A stretch of 64,000 bases of DNA, taken from contig NC_088787.1 of assembly GCF_949628265.1 (NCBI RefSeq), positions 34,398,844 through 34,462,843 of the forward strand. Direction: 5' to 3'. The position numbers and the translations under genes are program-made. Positions 22,363 through 33,827 of this stretch are shown here, piece after piece. Within the stretch, counting starts at the first letter, position 1, and each line of letters begins with the position of its first letter. The DNA comes from Cloeon dipterum (lineage: Eukaryota > Arthropoda > Insecta > Ephemeroptera > Baetidae). The notes beneath the pieces were generated by a model that did no database searches, was not told the DNA's origin, and worked only from the letters and a program-made list of their open reading frames with translations.

Positions 22363-23312
22363 TATTAAGTGGGTTTTTCAAAGCAAAAGAAATTTAGCAA
22401 TGGATTTATAGTTATTCAATAGAAAAATGTAGATAGCATATTCTCTTATCAAAATTAATTTTTACTATGGGTTGTTCAGAATAAATTGTTTTAAAAGCTT
22501 AGATTGCTTGGATTTTAATATTAAACCTACAAACACGAAATTATTTTGTACTTATATCACGCATTTGCGAGAAGAGAATAGAAATAGGTCAAATCAGTGA
22601 CCTAGCTTTCGTCCGTGGCTTGGTCTCCCATCGTCCTCAAAACAGCAAATCAAGACCAATCAAATCTTACAGAGGTGTAAAGCGTCACTTTTATACTGAA
22701 ACTTGGAGGTATAATCTTCCTTCCACCCCCTAGACCCCCGTAGGACAGCCGTTCAACGATATCATAAATTACAAATGAATTAATTGGAATTTACAAAATC
22801 TTTAATATTGCATTGGAGCTATTAAAAGAGAGATAATTTATTTTAGGCAGCAATAAATATAGCGCCCGTTTTATTTTAATTTTTTGGTGTTTGTCTTGAT
22901 CTAAGGGCACCACGCTGGAAGGCAGCGATTTAAATCCATTAATTAAATTCACCATGAACTAAGAAACACCGCTTATGTAAATTAATAACAGATCATCTGC
23001 CTGACTCACTCTTTTACCATTTTCTTCTTTTTTTGTTCAAGTTTTGGGAGTATTCGGAATATGATAAATCAGGTATAAATCACTTGGCTGGTTGGAGGCG
23101 TGGCAAGCTGGGAGACGAAGCGATTATTTTTAATTATATAAATCTCCTGGAGCTATGCAACCGGCGTGAGACGCGTGCCCAGTGGAAAGAATAAACAATA
23201 AGAGCGGCAGGCGCTGCTAAAAGAGCAAAAATTAAATTAGACTCTTGCGTCAGACGTCAGGACGAGATCAAGTCATTGCTTTGAGTTGCTAGCTCGCTAG
23301 TTTTGAAGACGA
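22363..23312. other. SP4 3' flank
   Basis: Contains AATAAA near 22480 and the shared downstream block at 22550-22645. After that, AT-rich DNA without recognisable genes. Confidence 0.5.
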
Positions 23313-23434
23313 AAAGTGAAGTCGGACTAATGATTTTGAGTGAAAAAATTTATATAACCGACCATGTCAGACCAATTTGCCTTTGGAACGAGGAATCTAA
23401 CTTAGCTCGCGTGACGGGAAATGAAGCTATATGG
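23313..23434 (+). pseudogene. Serine-protease exon 9 fragment
   Basis: Reads S-E-V-G-L-M-I-L-S-E-K-I, then [10 protein letters not shown], then G-N-E-A-I, clearly the exon carrying Asp102. That residue is Glu here and the donor GCTATG|GT has become GCTATATGGT. No neighbouring protease exons. A dead fragment marking the edge of the SP cluster. Confidence 0.8.
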
Positions 23435-24872
23435 TATCCTACACCCCCACATAGAATATTGAAACAATTATTCCTAGTAATGCAGCGAAAACACATATCC
23501 CTTTGCTTGACGCTTTATTCCTTCATGATTTCAAACAAAACGAAAGTTGAAATTTACTTAAAGATCCTCTTTTGAGAGAGTTCCCAGATTTTGACCTTTT
23601 AACGCCCGCAAAACCCGCAAAAATTGGAAAGTCGGAGTTTTGTCAACTGTTTTATCGGCCAATTAGGGCAAGGTTTACGCAAAAAAACCTTCATCAAAAT
23701 CCATCGACCCATGGACAACAATTTGTTGAGTTCTCAGAGATTTTGGCTCATCGCCGATAATCTTTGATATGGGAAACTTGCAGACCGTGGGTTCTTGAAT
23801 ATCAGTGAAACATTCATCAGTAATACTGTGGTTTTGAAATGCTGAAATTTATTTAAATGATCTGTCTTTAAGCTTTTCATCAAAATATCGCATTCAATTT
23901 CAGTTTGTTATGCGTTGTGCCCTTCAAAATAGAGATAAAATGCTTAATTTATTCATATTAAATTCGAGTTTGTAAATAAAAATCTTTTGCATCAATTTTC
24001 TTTAGAATTCTTAATAATACCTACATAATTCAAAGAGAGATTCCACGCGCTTTGAGATTTCCATCTGAGGCAACATTTTCTAAATTCAGAAGATTTTCCT
24101 CTGGCTAATGAATGTAAGGAATTTCCTCCCAAATAGAAAAATAGCTTGGCCTTTTCCAAAAAATCCGAGTTGTTGACGTGCCAAAACCATCGATTGTAGC
24201 GTCACTATTCCTGAGACACTGCTCGACACCACACAATAACGACCGGAACCATGGCTTGTTTCCAACGTGTTAATAACCTCGAGGAATTGCACCAATACGT
24301 CACAATACCACCCATTGGCTAATATAATATTTCTGCCTTGATTTATATTTCTATAAGTCAGCAGTTGAATTGCCTTAATATGTCTTAGTAAAAAATCGTT
24401 CAAATTGGCTGAATTTCTATGATGTTATTAACATATTGTAGGGACAAATTTTAGAACTGTATTCTGTTTTAATATATATTTGGAATTTTGAATTCAATAG
24501 CTCTAAACATATTCCTTGGTGTTCGTGAAAAATAATGAAAATAATATTTGCCATCTCAAAGTTAAATTATTTATGTTAAAATTAGTATAAGAAATGTTCT
24601 TATGGTCGTGAATGAAGAAATATGAACGCCAAAGTAATAAGAGCAATTCGCCATCTGTCATTATTATTATCACAAAGCATTACAATTTTGGTAACATATC
24701 GATATCGTGTTCCTAAGTTGGCTTTTTTGGGAATCATAAACGAAATTCTTTTTCACACGATATATTTATTGTATCTTCTCGTATAAAAAATACATAGAAG
24801 ACATTTCATCGCTGACAATAGCTGTCTAAATATCTCACTCTGGTTGGCAATATTCATCGTTTAAATTAAAAA
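23435..24872. other. Intergenic, with a degraded cassette-module trace
   Basis: The 20-bp core AATCCGAGTTGTTGACGTGC at 24161-24180 is the core of the leader-1 module found upstream of the DM9 genes, but its surroundings have decayed. Near 24740-24830 a reverse copy of the sequence downstream of the DM9 gene at 29.4 kb is present (TATACGAAATATACAATAAA in that copy). No gene is seen. Confidence 0.45.
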
Positions 24873-25385
24873 CTATTGCTCAACATCTCTGTACATAAGA
24901 ATTTCAAAATCTGAAACCTTAACGACGCCGTAATGAAGTGTAGGAATGTAACACAAGCCATCTTCACACACCTAATTCATTAAAATATTGATTTATTTAG
25001 TGATTTAATGTAAAATTCTTACCTGTCCGATTGGATTGCTGTTTCCAACTCTTGTTCGGCCGAAATATACACGGACTCCATCTCTCGGTACACCAAAGGC
25101 GCGACCATTCGTCAAATCGCCATGTTGGTATTGTTTCCACTCCAATAAATTTTCTTCGTCACAAAGAAGAAGGAAAGGGTAGACATACAATACTAACGGG
25201 GCATCTTTACCGCTGTCTGATTTAAAGTGAAAGAGACCTCTTTGATTGGCAGAGTCATAATAACCACAGTTAAAATGTTTAAAAAAGCATATAGCAGGGT
25301 AGAGGATCGGATTGAGCGGTGTGTACTCCTCTTTGTACCCCTCTAACGCTTCGTCACTCTCAATTATCGCCCAAAGAACAGGCAT
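24873..25385 (-). CDS. DM9-A: DM9 (DUF3421) domain protein, one repeat pair
   Basis: Two exons, 25385-25023 and 24971-24873 (153 aa), joined phase 0 after I-G-Q. The first exon ends in V-Y-F-G-R...P-I-G-Q and the second begins V-C-E-D-G-L-C-Y-I-P and has F-E-I-L. These are the hallmarks of DM9 repeats (LYxGR...GxV.., then a YEVL/FEIL strand). The N-terminal half is divergent and cysteine-containing. There is no signal peptide or membrane segment, so it should be cytosolic, as usual for the family. DM9 proteins characterised in molluscs and mosquitoes bind mannose or respond to infection. The start at 25385 has an AG directly before it, so an upstream exon is possible. Confidence 0.72.
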
Positions 25386-25599
25386 CTTTCTGGTCGTGGG
25401 ATTTGGAACATTGTTCCTTCGACCAAGGCCTTGAATAGAATGACGGATCGTCGCTCAGAGGTACGCTGAATTGCTCAAATTGTAATAATTTTCGGGGAGA
25501 ATTCGTCACATTCTTATCATAGCTTCTCAAATTTCAATGAGTTAACCAGTTTATTTGTAGCAATATCTCGTGCTTAAATATATAAAAAAGAATATTGGA

Positions 25600-25735
25600 A
25601 TTTGAAATTTGGACCGGGTTGTTGGTTGGCCGGAGTGGCAAAAGGAAAATCGAGAAAAGTGGCCTGGGACCGATCCCAGGGTGGGGTACCCTGAAAAGGT
25701 CGTAGGGCTTGGCGAGACCTTTCATTAGAGACATT
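25600..25735. repeat. Short relative of the SP4 palindromic element
   Basis: Contains CCGATCCCAGGGTGGGGTACCCTGA and AAAGGTCGTAGG, resembling GGGGTACCCTGA blocks at about 17950 and 18325. It is GC-rich against an AT-rich background. Confidence 0.45.
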
Positions 25736-25959
25736 GTAACTTAGATTCCATCAACCTGTTGAATTATTAGAAAATTAAAACCTCAGAGTTGTGATATTTG
25801 CAAATTATAAGAGCAGGCGTGGGATCCATTCTATTAATTTAAATTCAGGTAGCAAATTAAATCAAACACCCTGGTTGTGTATATATAGTATTAGATTATA
25901 TTTGTGAATTCGCAGTTCAGAGGATAGCCTAAAATTCTATGATTATATACATAATTTAT

Positions 25960-26499
25960 TCAATCACTCTCATTCTCGTAAGTCTCGTAATGTTGATCAT
26001 CTATAAACGTCAGAATTTCAAAGTCTGAGACCGTAATTACGCCATTTTTTGGAGTAGGTATGTAACACATGCCATTTTCGCGTACCTATCGCAGCAGAAA
26101 AAAGAAAATTAATAAACATAGGTGTGTCTCAATTAACGAAATCTTCACCTCTCCGATAAGTTCGCTGCTCGTAAGTCTAACTCTGCCAAAAGATGATTTT
26201 TCTTTGTCAAACCAAGTATCTGCCAAAAGGGCGCGCTGGGTTTGAAAATCTAGCTGCGGATTGTAGACCTTCCATTCCGTTTTTTTGTCCACATCGTCAA
26301 GAAGGTCGAATTGAAAGGTTTTGAGCAGCAACACTTTATCATCATAAACGAGGTAGCCGATTCCAGTTAGTGAATCCACGTATCCTACTCTGTATTTGCC
26401 AACATACTTCTTAATAGGAAGATAGGCCGATGTGGTTGCCATTATCCTGGCTGGGTAGAAGACGTCTAAATCTGTTCCATTGGAAATGTAGCTCCACAT
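25960..26499 (-). CDS. DM9-B: divergent DM9-like protein
   Basis: Exons 26499-26149 and 26085-25960 (158 aa), phase 0 at I-G-E|V, the same intron position as the other DM9 genes. Exon 2 reads V-R-E-N-G-M-C-Y-I-P, then V-S-D-F-E-I-L, then an acidic tail D-Y-E-T-Y-E-N-E-S-D type ending at TGA, which overlaps AATAAA (TGAATAAA). Exon 1 keeps F-G-R-V but its central W and N-A positions have diverged. Closest in exon 2 to DM9-A, with which it forms a same-strand pair 575 bp apart. Confidence 0.65.
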
Positions 26500-26907
26500 A
26501 TTTGAATTTCCTTTTGCCTTGGCCTTAGAGTTTTAAAAGCTGACGTGCTGCTTGAACCAGAGGGACCCTTCGATAAATGACGCAAGTTAGCAACGAGAAT
26601 AGCATTGCTCAATCTCAGAATTCCAGGAACAAATTATTCGAATTTTTAACATTTTTCGTTGCAATTCATCAACAATTTCAGGTACAAAATTTAAATTATT
26701 TAAAAAAGTGCATAAAATAAATTAATATCTATTTTTTTATCTGGATATGGAGCAAAATAGCCATGCAGAACCATAATACGGATGATTTTGAAACTAAATA
26801 AAACCAGTAAAAATCAATTTTTGGAGGTAAAACGTATGACTCATTTCCATCTATGGTGATACTGATTTGTGAGTCAGCTACTGCGGTGCAGGGCGCAGGT
26901 GTTGTTT

Positions 26908-27388
26908 TTATTCCAGGATTTCAAAGCTGGGACACGAAAGTAGGATGTTGTCAGTAAAATACACAGGTAACTTTTTCCACCTTCGTAAACCTTTTTAATA
27001 GAAAAATTGGTCAAAAGTTAAACATATATTAGGAACCACTCACTTGTCCGTAATAAATAGGACCATCGCCTGGACTGTACCGCCCAAAGTACAAACGCTG
27101 GGGCTTGGAGGCTTGCGGATCGGCTGGGAATGCGTTTGTCAAGTCCAAATTATCGCCTTCGTTTTGGTGCATCTTCCATTCTAATGTGCCCAGCATATTG
27201 ACGAGTACGTCGGATCCGTAATTATCCTTCGTGATTACTTGTTCTTGTTGGGCCTCGTCCTTCCTATAATGCACTAAAATTGTGCTGCCTTGTGTAGCAG
27301 AATAAGCACCAGCCGTTAATTCTCTGGAATTGGCTGGGCTTCTGTTAGTTTTCAAAATAAATATTTTTCTTAAAAAAAATTGTTCCAT
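26908..27388 (-). pseudogene. DM9-C: truncated, frameshifted DM9 gene
   Basis: Exon 1 (27388-27044) lacks the conserved N-terminal M-A-P-Y-F...L-V-A-R-L part. It keeps Y-G-S-D-V-L-V-N, L-E-W-K-M-H, D-L-T-N-A-F-P-A-D and L-Y-F-G-R...Y-Y-G-Q with a GTGAGT donor. In exon 2, counted from the normal acceptor at 26990, two extra bases throw the F-E-I-L-E ending out of frame. An acceptor 20 nt further in (26970) would restore frame but delete the conserved V-Y-E-D-G strand. Likely a dying copy related to DM9-D. Confidence 0.6.
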
Positions 27389-27399
27389 TCTAAGAAAGG

Positions 27400-27560
27400 T
27401 ACGTATTTTTTGCCCTGCTACCCTGATATTTCAAATGGCATCCAAACAATCCGAGTTGTTGACGTGCCTCACTTCTTGTAATCAAGTCATTACCTCCAAG
27501 GTTGAAGCTCCTCCCGATTCCACCACGACCGGAAACATCTATAGATATATTTTAAGGTAC
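27400..27560 (+). repeat. Leader-1 module (conserved small ORF), copy
   Basis: Starts at ATGGCATCCAAACAATCCG (27435) and reads M-A-S-K-Q-S-E-L-L-T-C-L-T-S-C, ending near GGAAACATCTATAGATATATTTTAAG|GTACTC, a donor-like end. This is one of several copies that sit upstream of DM9 genes on the same strand. Here the next plus-strand DM9 sequence is the broken copy at 28109. Confidence 0.6.
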
Positions 27561-28108
27561 TCCACGAGGAGCCAGAGACGACGAAATATAGGCCAGGCAC
27601 TTTTGTCTCCCTTCCACACTTGCCATCTGTGACATCACCGACGGAGACTCTTGGCCAATGAGCCATGGGTGTCAAATCATTTATTGTTGGTCGACTGGAA
27701 GTTGGAAATTGCATGAATTTGGCATCATTACAAAGCTACACTCTTCCTCGACCTAACGCAACAGAAACTAAATCTGTATAACATTCTGTTCTCGCTTGGG
27801 AGCTACACATATAGCGTGATTTACAGCGGAATTTGATCTCTGTAACCCAAATGCTATGCATCATATATGAATACCTAAAAAAATAAACGAGCTTTCCACT
27901 GGTGTGATTAAAAATTTTTTGGCCTCAAACTTTCTAAATATATGCGCCCGCGCACTGAGCAAATAGTAATTTTTCAAATGTCGTAAATTTTGCAACTCAA
28001 AATATCTGGTTCTAACCATTGGAATTGCGAAAACTACCCACCGTTAGACTCATCTTGACCTGCCCTGACCAGCTGCCTACAACAAGCTCGTCCAATCCCG
28101 TCCAAAAA

Positions 28109-28742
28109 AGGATTATTACCAGGATTCGCCAGGGCTTGGCGAAACCATGTGGCCTACCCAGCGTACGTCAGACAGGGTGGATTGGCAACTTTCATCATCG
28201 GAGATGAGCAGCTGAGAACTACAAATTACGACATAATATTTGACTGGGTGAAAGAATTGAAATGGGTGGACATGGAAACTCCGAATCTGCAAGACAACTC
28301 TTACGCAATTGATATATTTCCAGATTACGGATTTACGTATTTTGGACAGAGTTCGCATATTTTGCAATGCGCAAAAATGCACTACTAGTTTTTTGCGCAA
28401 AAAAAAACACCAGTTTTGGTTTTTCCGCATTTTTCCTAAATTCACCCGAAACAAGTCATATCATCTTGCGCAAAAAATGCCAGAAATTTGGGAAAATTAC
28501 GACGAGAGTTGAAATTTTTGGTCTTTTGGTGAAACCAGTGGCTTAAATGCTGATTTCGTAAAATCCCCATTTTTGGTCATCCATTATGGACATTTTTTAT
28601 CTCCCAAAAGGATGCACGTATTTCGGAATTGCAGAAAAAACCGCAAAAAATAGTTTTTTTAATTTGTTTTGGAAAAATGCGGATTTTTGCGAACCCTGAT
28701 TTTGGACGAGTTATATTGGATGGACATGTTTGTTGTGGACAA
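28109..28742 (+). pseudogene. DM9 fragment (relative of DM9-E) split by a MITE
   Basis: In frame with DM9-E from F-A-R-A-W-R-N through A-Y-P-A-Y-V-R-Q-G-G, I-I-G-D-E-Q-L-R-T-T and L-K-W-V-D-M-E-T-P-N-L to F-T-Y-F-G (about 28346). After the insertion it resumes as R-V-I-L-D-G-H-V-C-C-G-Q with a GTAAGT donor at 28743. The first 60 residues of DM9-E have no counterpart, and no second exon was found downstream. Non-functional. Confidence 0.8.
28347..28698 (+). mobile_element. 352-bp hAT-like MITE
   Basis: Flanked by an exact 8-bp duplication, ATTTTGGA (28339-28346 and 28699-28706). Ends are CAGAGTTCGCA and, inverted, CAGGGTTCGCA. An 8-bp target duplication with CAG-type terminal repeats is diagnostic of hAT elements. 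The interior has no coding capacity. DM9-E has the uninterrupted site, confirming both ends. Confidence 0.9.
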
Positions 28743-28914
28743 GTAAGTGTTTTTTTGCTCTTTTTATCCCTGTCCTTGGAGCGGGAAGGGCGCGAACTGC
28801 ACTAGCACGAATGCTGAAACCCGCGGGTCCCAAGTTTAAAAGAACCAAAATATTTATTATAAAAAAGGAATCACAACACTTGAATTCAAATCAATTAAGA
28901 TGCGCAAATAAAGA

Positions 28915-29143
28915 ATCCGATGAATTCTTCCCTGGAATACTGAGAAGAATGTATTCCAATCCAAAGATTGCTATAGAAAAGGTATTCTTCCCCTGATCCC
29001 CTGATATTTCAAATGGCATCTAAAGAATCCGAGTTGTTGACGTGCCTCACTTCTTGCAATCGTGTCATTACCTCCAAAGGCCAGCTCGAAACCGAAACAA
29101 CCCCCGATTTACACCACGTCTGGACACATCTATAGATATATTT
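28915..29143 (+). repeat. Leader-1 module upstream of DM9-F
   Basis: Reads E-S-D-E-F-F-P-G-I-L-R-R-M-Y-S upstream, then an ATG (29012) frame M-A-S-K-E-S-E-L-L-T-C-L-T-S-C to a TAG. It ends at ATATATTTGAAG|GTATAT, a plausible splice donor. Same strand as DM9-F, 280 bp before its start. Confidence 0.6.
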
Positions 29144-29424
29144 GAAGGTATATACCATAAATTAATTATTATAGCATTAGCATTGAATCCATTACACATA
29201 ACAAATATTTGAAAGTGTACGTTTAAATTAAGTTTTTGTTAACAAATTGATGTTCAATTAGATTAGACAATTATTATTCAAAGCACAGTAATAGAAAATG
29301 TCCAACAATTATCAACACAATTCGACGAATTCCACTAGCTTCTATGAGGGTATGTTGAGCTAAAATTGTTCATCATTTTCAGGTTTAACTTGAAGCGACA
29401 CAAGCAACCACTGCGATTGAAAAC

Positions 29425-29955
29425 ATGGCTACTTTCGTAGAAATAAAGAATGCCAAGGATTTTGATATCCACACGCGTCATGCCTGTTTTAAAGACACGC
29501 GCGTTTTCGGGGCCAGGTGTCGCTTGCCAGACGTTGATCAATACCTCCCAGGATATGTTGATGCTAAAACAAGGATTGCAGTGTTCATCTTCTTCAATCC
29601 GGCTACTGCCAAGGATGAAATTATTGTAAAACACAATTATGGTTTCGAATTGTACGTGAAGCAGAAATCGAAACTTTCCTGGAGGAGAGCTGACGATCCT
29701 CTGAATTTGACGAATGCTGTCTCAGCAGATGCAAATGGACAGCTATTTTATGGAAAAGCCCAACACGAAGGGTCCAAATATTTAGGACAAGTAAGTTTTT
29801 AAAGTTTAAAAAGCTTTCAACCTTTTTTACATTTTTTTTTGCTTTTTAATAAGGTTCGTCGTGGAGATAAACTGTGCTATTTTATAAGAAACATGTATTC
29901 TACAAATTTTATTTTGGCTACCAAAGACTTTGAATTATTGGTATGCGAACCATAG
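29425..29955 (+). CDS. DM9-F: DM9 domain protein, one repeat pair
   Basis: Exons 29425-29790 and 29854-29955 (155 aa). Starts M-A-T-F-V-E-I-K-N like the first half of DM9-G, H and I. It shows Y-L-P-G-Y-V-D, Y-G-F-E-L-Y-V, L-N-L-T-N-A-V and L-F-Y-G-K...Y-L-G-Q|V-R-R-G-D-K-L-C-Y, then K-D-F-E-L-L. The intron is phase 0 at G-Q|V. A possible 5'-UTR acceptor (CATTTTCAG at about 29380) precedes GTTTAACTTGAAGCGACA, a block conserved upstream of DM9-I. It looks like a single-pair relative of the amino half of the two-pair genes. Confidence 0.8.
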
Positions 29956-30620
29956 TGAATCAACATAAATATTCATACCTTTTCAATTCACGCTGCACCA
30001 GGAACGGACACACAAATTTTGTTTCTGAATGGTTTTTTGCCATATTGCTATTCCGCAAATAAATATTAACAAACCAGCGAGAGAAACAAAGGTAGTAGTT
30101 GTCAGCGATGAAATGCCTTCTATGTATGTTTTTATACGAAATATACAATAAATTAATTATGTGAAAAATAATGACTTTTACGATTCCCCATTCCTGCTGT
30201 ACAATTGGGCCTTCTATGTTTTGGAAGAAAGCAAAACGCTAAATTTCTAGATAGAAGAAAATGCCTTTTTATTACATTCAAATATTCTCTTTTTTTTGAT
30301 CAAACTTTATTTAAACAGTTTTGATAAGACCAAGAACATTCCCTATATTTAATTAGACAATTAGGAGTAGCGTTCGGCATTTAATAAAGATCGGAAAACA
30401 CACGACTTTCACTTGGAAGCATAATCTATCGCCATCTATATCGTTGACTAAGTTTGGTGACCACTAAGCATTATTAAAACTCAATAATCGCCAGCTTGTT
30501 CTTGGCATTAGAAATGTAGGCAAAATTATTTATCTCTTGCTGTTCCTTTTTAATAATATATGAAAGGGTTTGCAATTTTTTTTGCAAGTAATTAAAAATA
30601 AAGATATGATATTATAAGGA
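29956..30620. other. DM9-F 3' flank
   Basis: The first ~220 bp (to about 30180) are duplicated at 41640-41870 and 45900-46150 and give no open frame. The rest is unremarkable AT-rich DNA. Confidence 0.5.
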
Positions 30621-30624
30621 ATAT

Positions 30625-30761
<137 letters not shown>

Positions 30762-31088
30762 CATAGCTTGGCGTAGTGAGCTCAGGCTCGGAAGAAAAAT
30801 TGGAATTCATGAAATTTTCTAACTGGTAGAGTTTTATGAATGTTAAGAAAAATCTCAAGGATTTAATGCCATAATGCCAAGAGCCTTTCATTCTTCTTAC
30901 AACTTCCTTAGTGACAGCAGCCTGGTGCTTGATTCTGTGGCTTATTTGCCAGATTGCCAAGCGCTCAGAAGACTATGTGGCTTAGGCCAATAAAGTAATG
31001 TAATAAAAAAATACTCGAATTGAACAGTATGACAAGCCTTAATTTTAATTATTGTTAAATATTTCGTCTTTATTCAAAATAATATATT

Positions 31089-33044
31089 GAGCAGCTATTC
31101 GCGAGATTGGAGGTCAATTGGACGCGATTTTTCAGCGTAGAAATTTTTAGGTGGCAGATTTGCTTAAAGTACTTGTTAATAGATGGTGAAATTCTAAATT
31201 TGAAGCTCGGGAATGGGGGCGTTCCCTATTTTTTCGGTATCTCAAAAATACCCGAAAAACGAATTCAGTTAATGAATTCTAAACTGCAACTCTTGACTGC
31301 GTTGAGGTATCACCTTGAAATTTTCACTGCCCAACCTAGTTTTTGATCCTGAACAACTTTTACATTTACAAAAAAATCCCAGGTCAAAGGTCAAGGTCAC
31401 CTTTTGCGACCTTTTTTTGAAAATTCAAAATTAAGGGATGATAGCCCCCTACGATTTTTTTGGAGTTCAGGGCTGAAATGTAGCCCGTGAAATTCTGCAC
31501 AAGCACACCAAGTTTCATAGGTGCAATCGCGATGCTTTTGCTGCAATTTGAATTTGAAGTTTGAAAACCTGCTCGAGGCCGCTTTACCGCGCATGCACTC
31601 AGAACGGCGAGTTCGCCTTTCGTTCGTAAAGTTGATTTTTTTCGCATTTCACTTGCTTAGAAACACCAAGAGGGCTTAGGGTAGACCAAGGAAGTTTCAA
31701 ATCGACCTTCAGGGTCTGTCCCTGACGTGACCCTGAGATACGAAATATCGAAAATTTCCAATTTCATCGAACTTGGTGTCCTTTCATAGGTTTTCACCAC
31801 CGTAGAGCTCAAATATACAGCCAAAACTGCCAAATGACAATCCTGAAACCAGTACTTGAAATATTTGTGGTATTTGCCATAATTCCATAATATGTTAAAA
31901 ATGGTCAAATTTTGAAAATTTATGAAAAGATTCTTCTGTTTTGTACAACGAAGTTTAAATTGAGTTTTAAAAAAACCGATCGTTTTTTTACAAAGTTAAC
32001 AAATTTATTTAGAGCAATAACCAATAAATTACATGTTTAAAATTTTTACTTAAAAAAGTAAGGAAACAATTTTTTTAGTTTTTAAAAGTAGACTATTATT
32101 TGTTATTGCATTTAATAACATTTTTCATATTATTAAGCATAAGACCTTTATTATTATCAACACATATTATGAACTTCGTGTGTACAAAACAGTAGAATCT
32201 TTTCATAAATTTTCAAAATTTGACCATTTTTAACATATTATGGAATTATGGCTAATACCACAAATATTTCAAGAACTGGTTTCAGGATTGTCATTTGGCA
32301 GTTTTGGCTGTATATTTGAGCTCTACGGTGGTGAAAACCTATGAAAGGACACCAAATTCTATGAAATTGGAAATTTTCGATATTTCGTATCTCAGGGTCA
32401 CGTCAGAGACAGACCCTGAAGGTCGATTTTGACCTTTCTTGGTCTACCCTAGGCCCTCTTGGTGTTTCTAAGCAAGTGAAATGCGAAAAAAATCAACTCG
32501 AAGAACGAGAGGCGAACTCGCCGCTCTGAGTGCATGCGCGGTCAAGCGGCCTCGAGCAGGTTTTCAAACTTGAAATTCAAATTGCAGCAAAAGTATCGCG
32601 ATTGCACCTATGAAACTTGGTGTACTTGTGCAAAATTTCACGGGCTACATTTCAGCCCTGAACCCCAAAAAAATCGTAGGGGGCTATCATCCCTTAATTT
32701 TGAATTTTCAAAAAAAGGTCGCTAAAGGTGCCTTCGACCTTCGACCTGCGAATTTTTTGTAAATGCAAAAGTTGTTCAGGATGAAAAACTAGGTTGGGCA
32801 GTGAAAATTTCAAGGTGATACCTCAACGCAGTCATAAGTTGCAGTTTAGAATTCATTAACTGAATTCATTTTTCGGGTAATTTTTAGATACCGAAAAAAT
32901 AGGGAACGCCTCCATTCCCGAGCTTCAAATTTGGAATTTCACCATCTATTAACAAGCACTTTGAGCAAATATGACAGCCATCTAAAAATTTCAACGCTGA
33001 AAAATCGCGTCCAATCGACCTCCAATCTTGCGAATAACTGCTCA
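31089..33044. mobile_element. 2-kb near-perfect palindromic element P1
   Basis: The left end GAGCAGCTATTCGCGAGATTG pairs with the right end around CAATCTTGCGAATAACTGCTC (33024-33044). Identity continues for most of about 880 bp per arm, for example 31380-31420 with 32710-32750 and 31895-31950 with 32180-32240, around a ~200-bp AT-rich centre. There are no transposase-like frames. The arms contain overlapping open frames that are simply mirror images. No clear target duplication beyond ATT. Confidence 0.85.
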
Positions 33045-33827
33045 TTTTGAATTGTTTCAAAATGACCAGTCTAAAATGGATAAATAGAGGACAAGCCTAC
33101 GATTTAAAAGAGTTTTAAAATCATCGATTGTGTTCTAGTTGCGTCTTTCAATTAAAGGCGCGTTGTCTACACTACCTCAAGAAGCCGTGTCTACGTTTTT
33201 TAGACGCGTTTACAATTTATAGGAGACAGTTTTCGGGTCAAAAATAGTGAGGGATTCTATGTCAAATGTTTCAGATTGTGCGAAATGGGACCGCCCCCAC
33301 TTGCCACAGAGGGTGACAGCCCCCAAAACTACAACCGTCGTGTCTTATCGAGGACGAAAACTCGAAATCTGCTAATACTAACATAATTAAGCCTCCCTCT
33401 TCTGAATAGATTGCAGTGGGTTAAGTCTCGACCTTTCATAACCGTGGCTTAAACCTTTTCGGAGACCTAAAAACATCACTTTCGAAATTGCCATCGAGCT
33501 TTTTTTATAAGCATGATGACCTGGGAAGTGGAGATTCTAGTTCAATATGAGATTTGGGAATTTAAAAATAGCGGCAAGATATATCTTCCGTTATTTCCAA
33601 ATTAAAATATAATTCAAAATTGTTTTGCAAATATTTCCAGTTTTAAATCATTGTCAAGTTGCACAATATTTTTATTAGACATAGTGTGTTGAGTAATGGT
33701 TTCTACTTTCAATAATATCTCTAAAAACATATAACAGAATAACAAATTCAGGGAACACACATAGTGCGTGACAGAAATTTTGTATTTTATCAAGGACCGC
33801 TGTCGAAGAAACACGTACGTTTTCACA
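33045..33827. other. Upstream region of L1
   Basis: AT-rich, with no gene seen. The last ~200 bp (from about 33610: TTTTGCAAATATTT.CA) are shared upstream of L2 (41980) and L3 (46710) and should contain the common promoter. The frame N-terminal to the chosen ATG (R-C-R-R-N-T-Y-V) is also conserved, so the true start could be slightly upstream. Confidence 0.5.

Noticed and set aside
31384..32725. Paired frames in palindrome P1 that look like two related proteins
   Set aside because: They are the two arms of one inverted repeat read on opposite strands.
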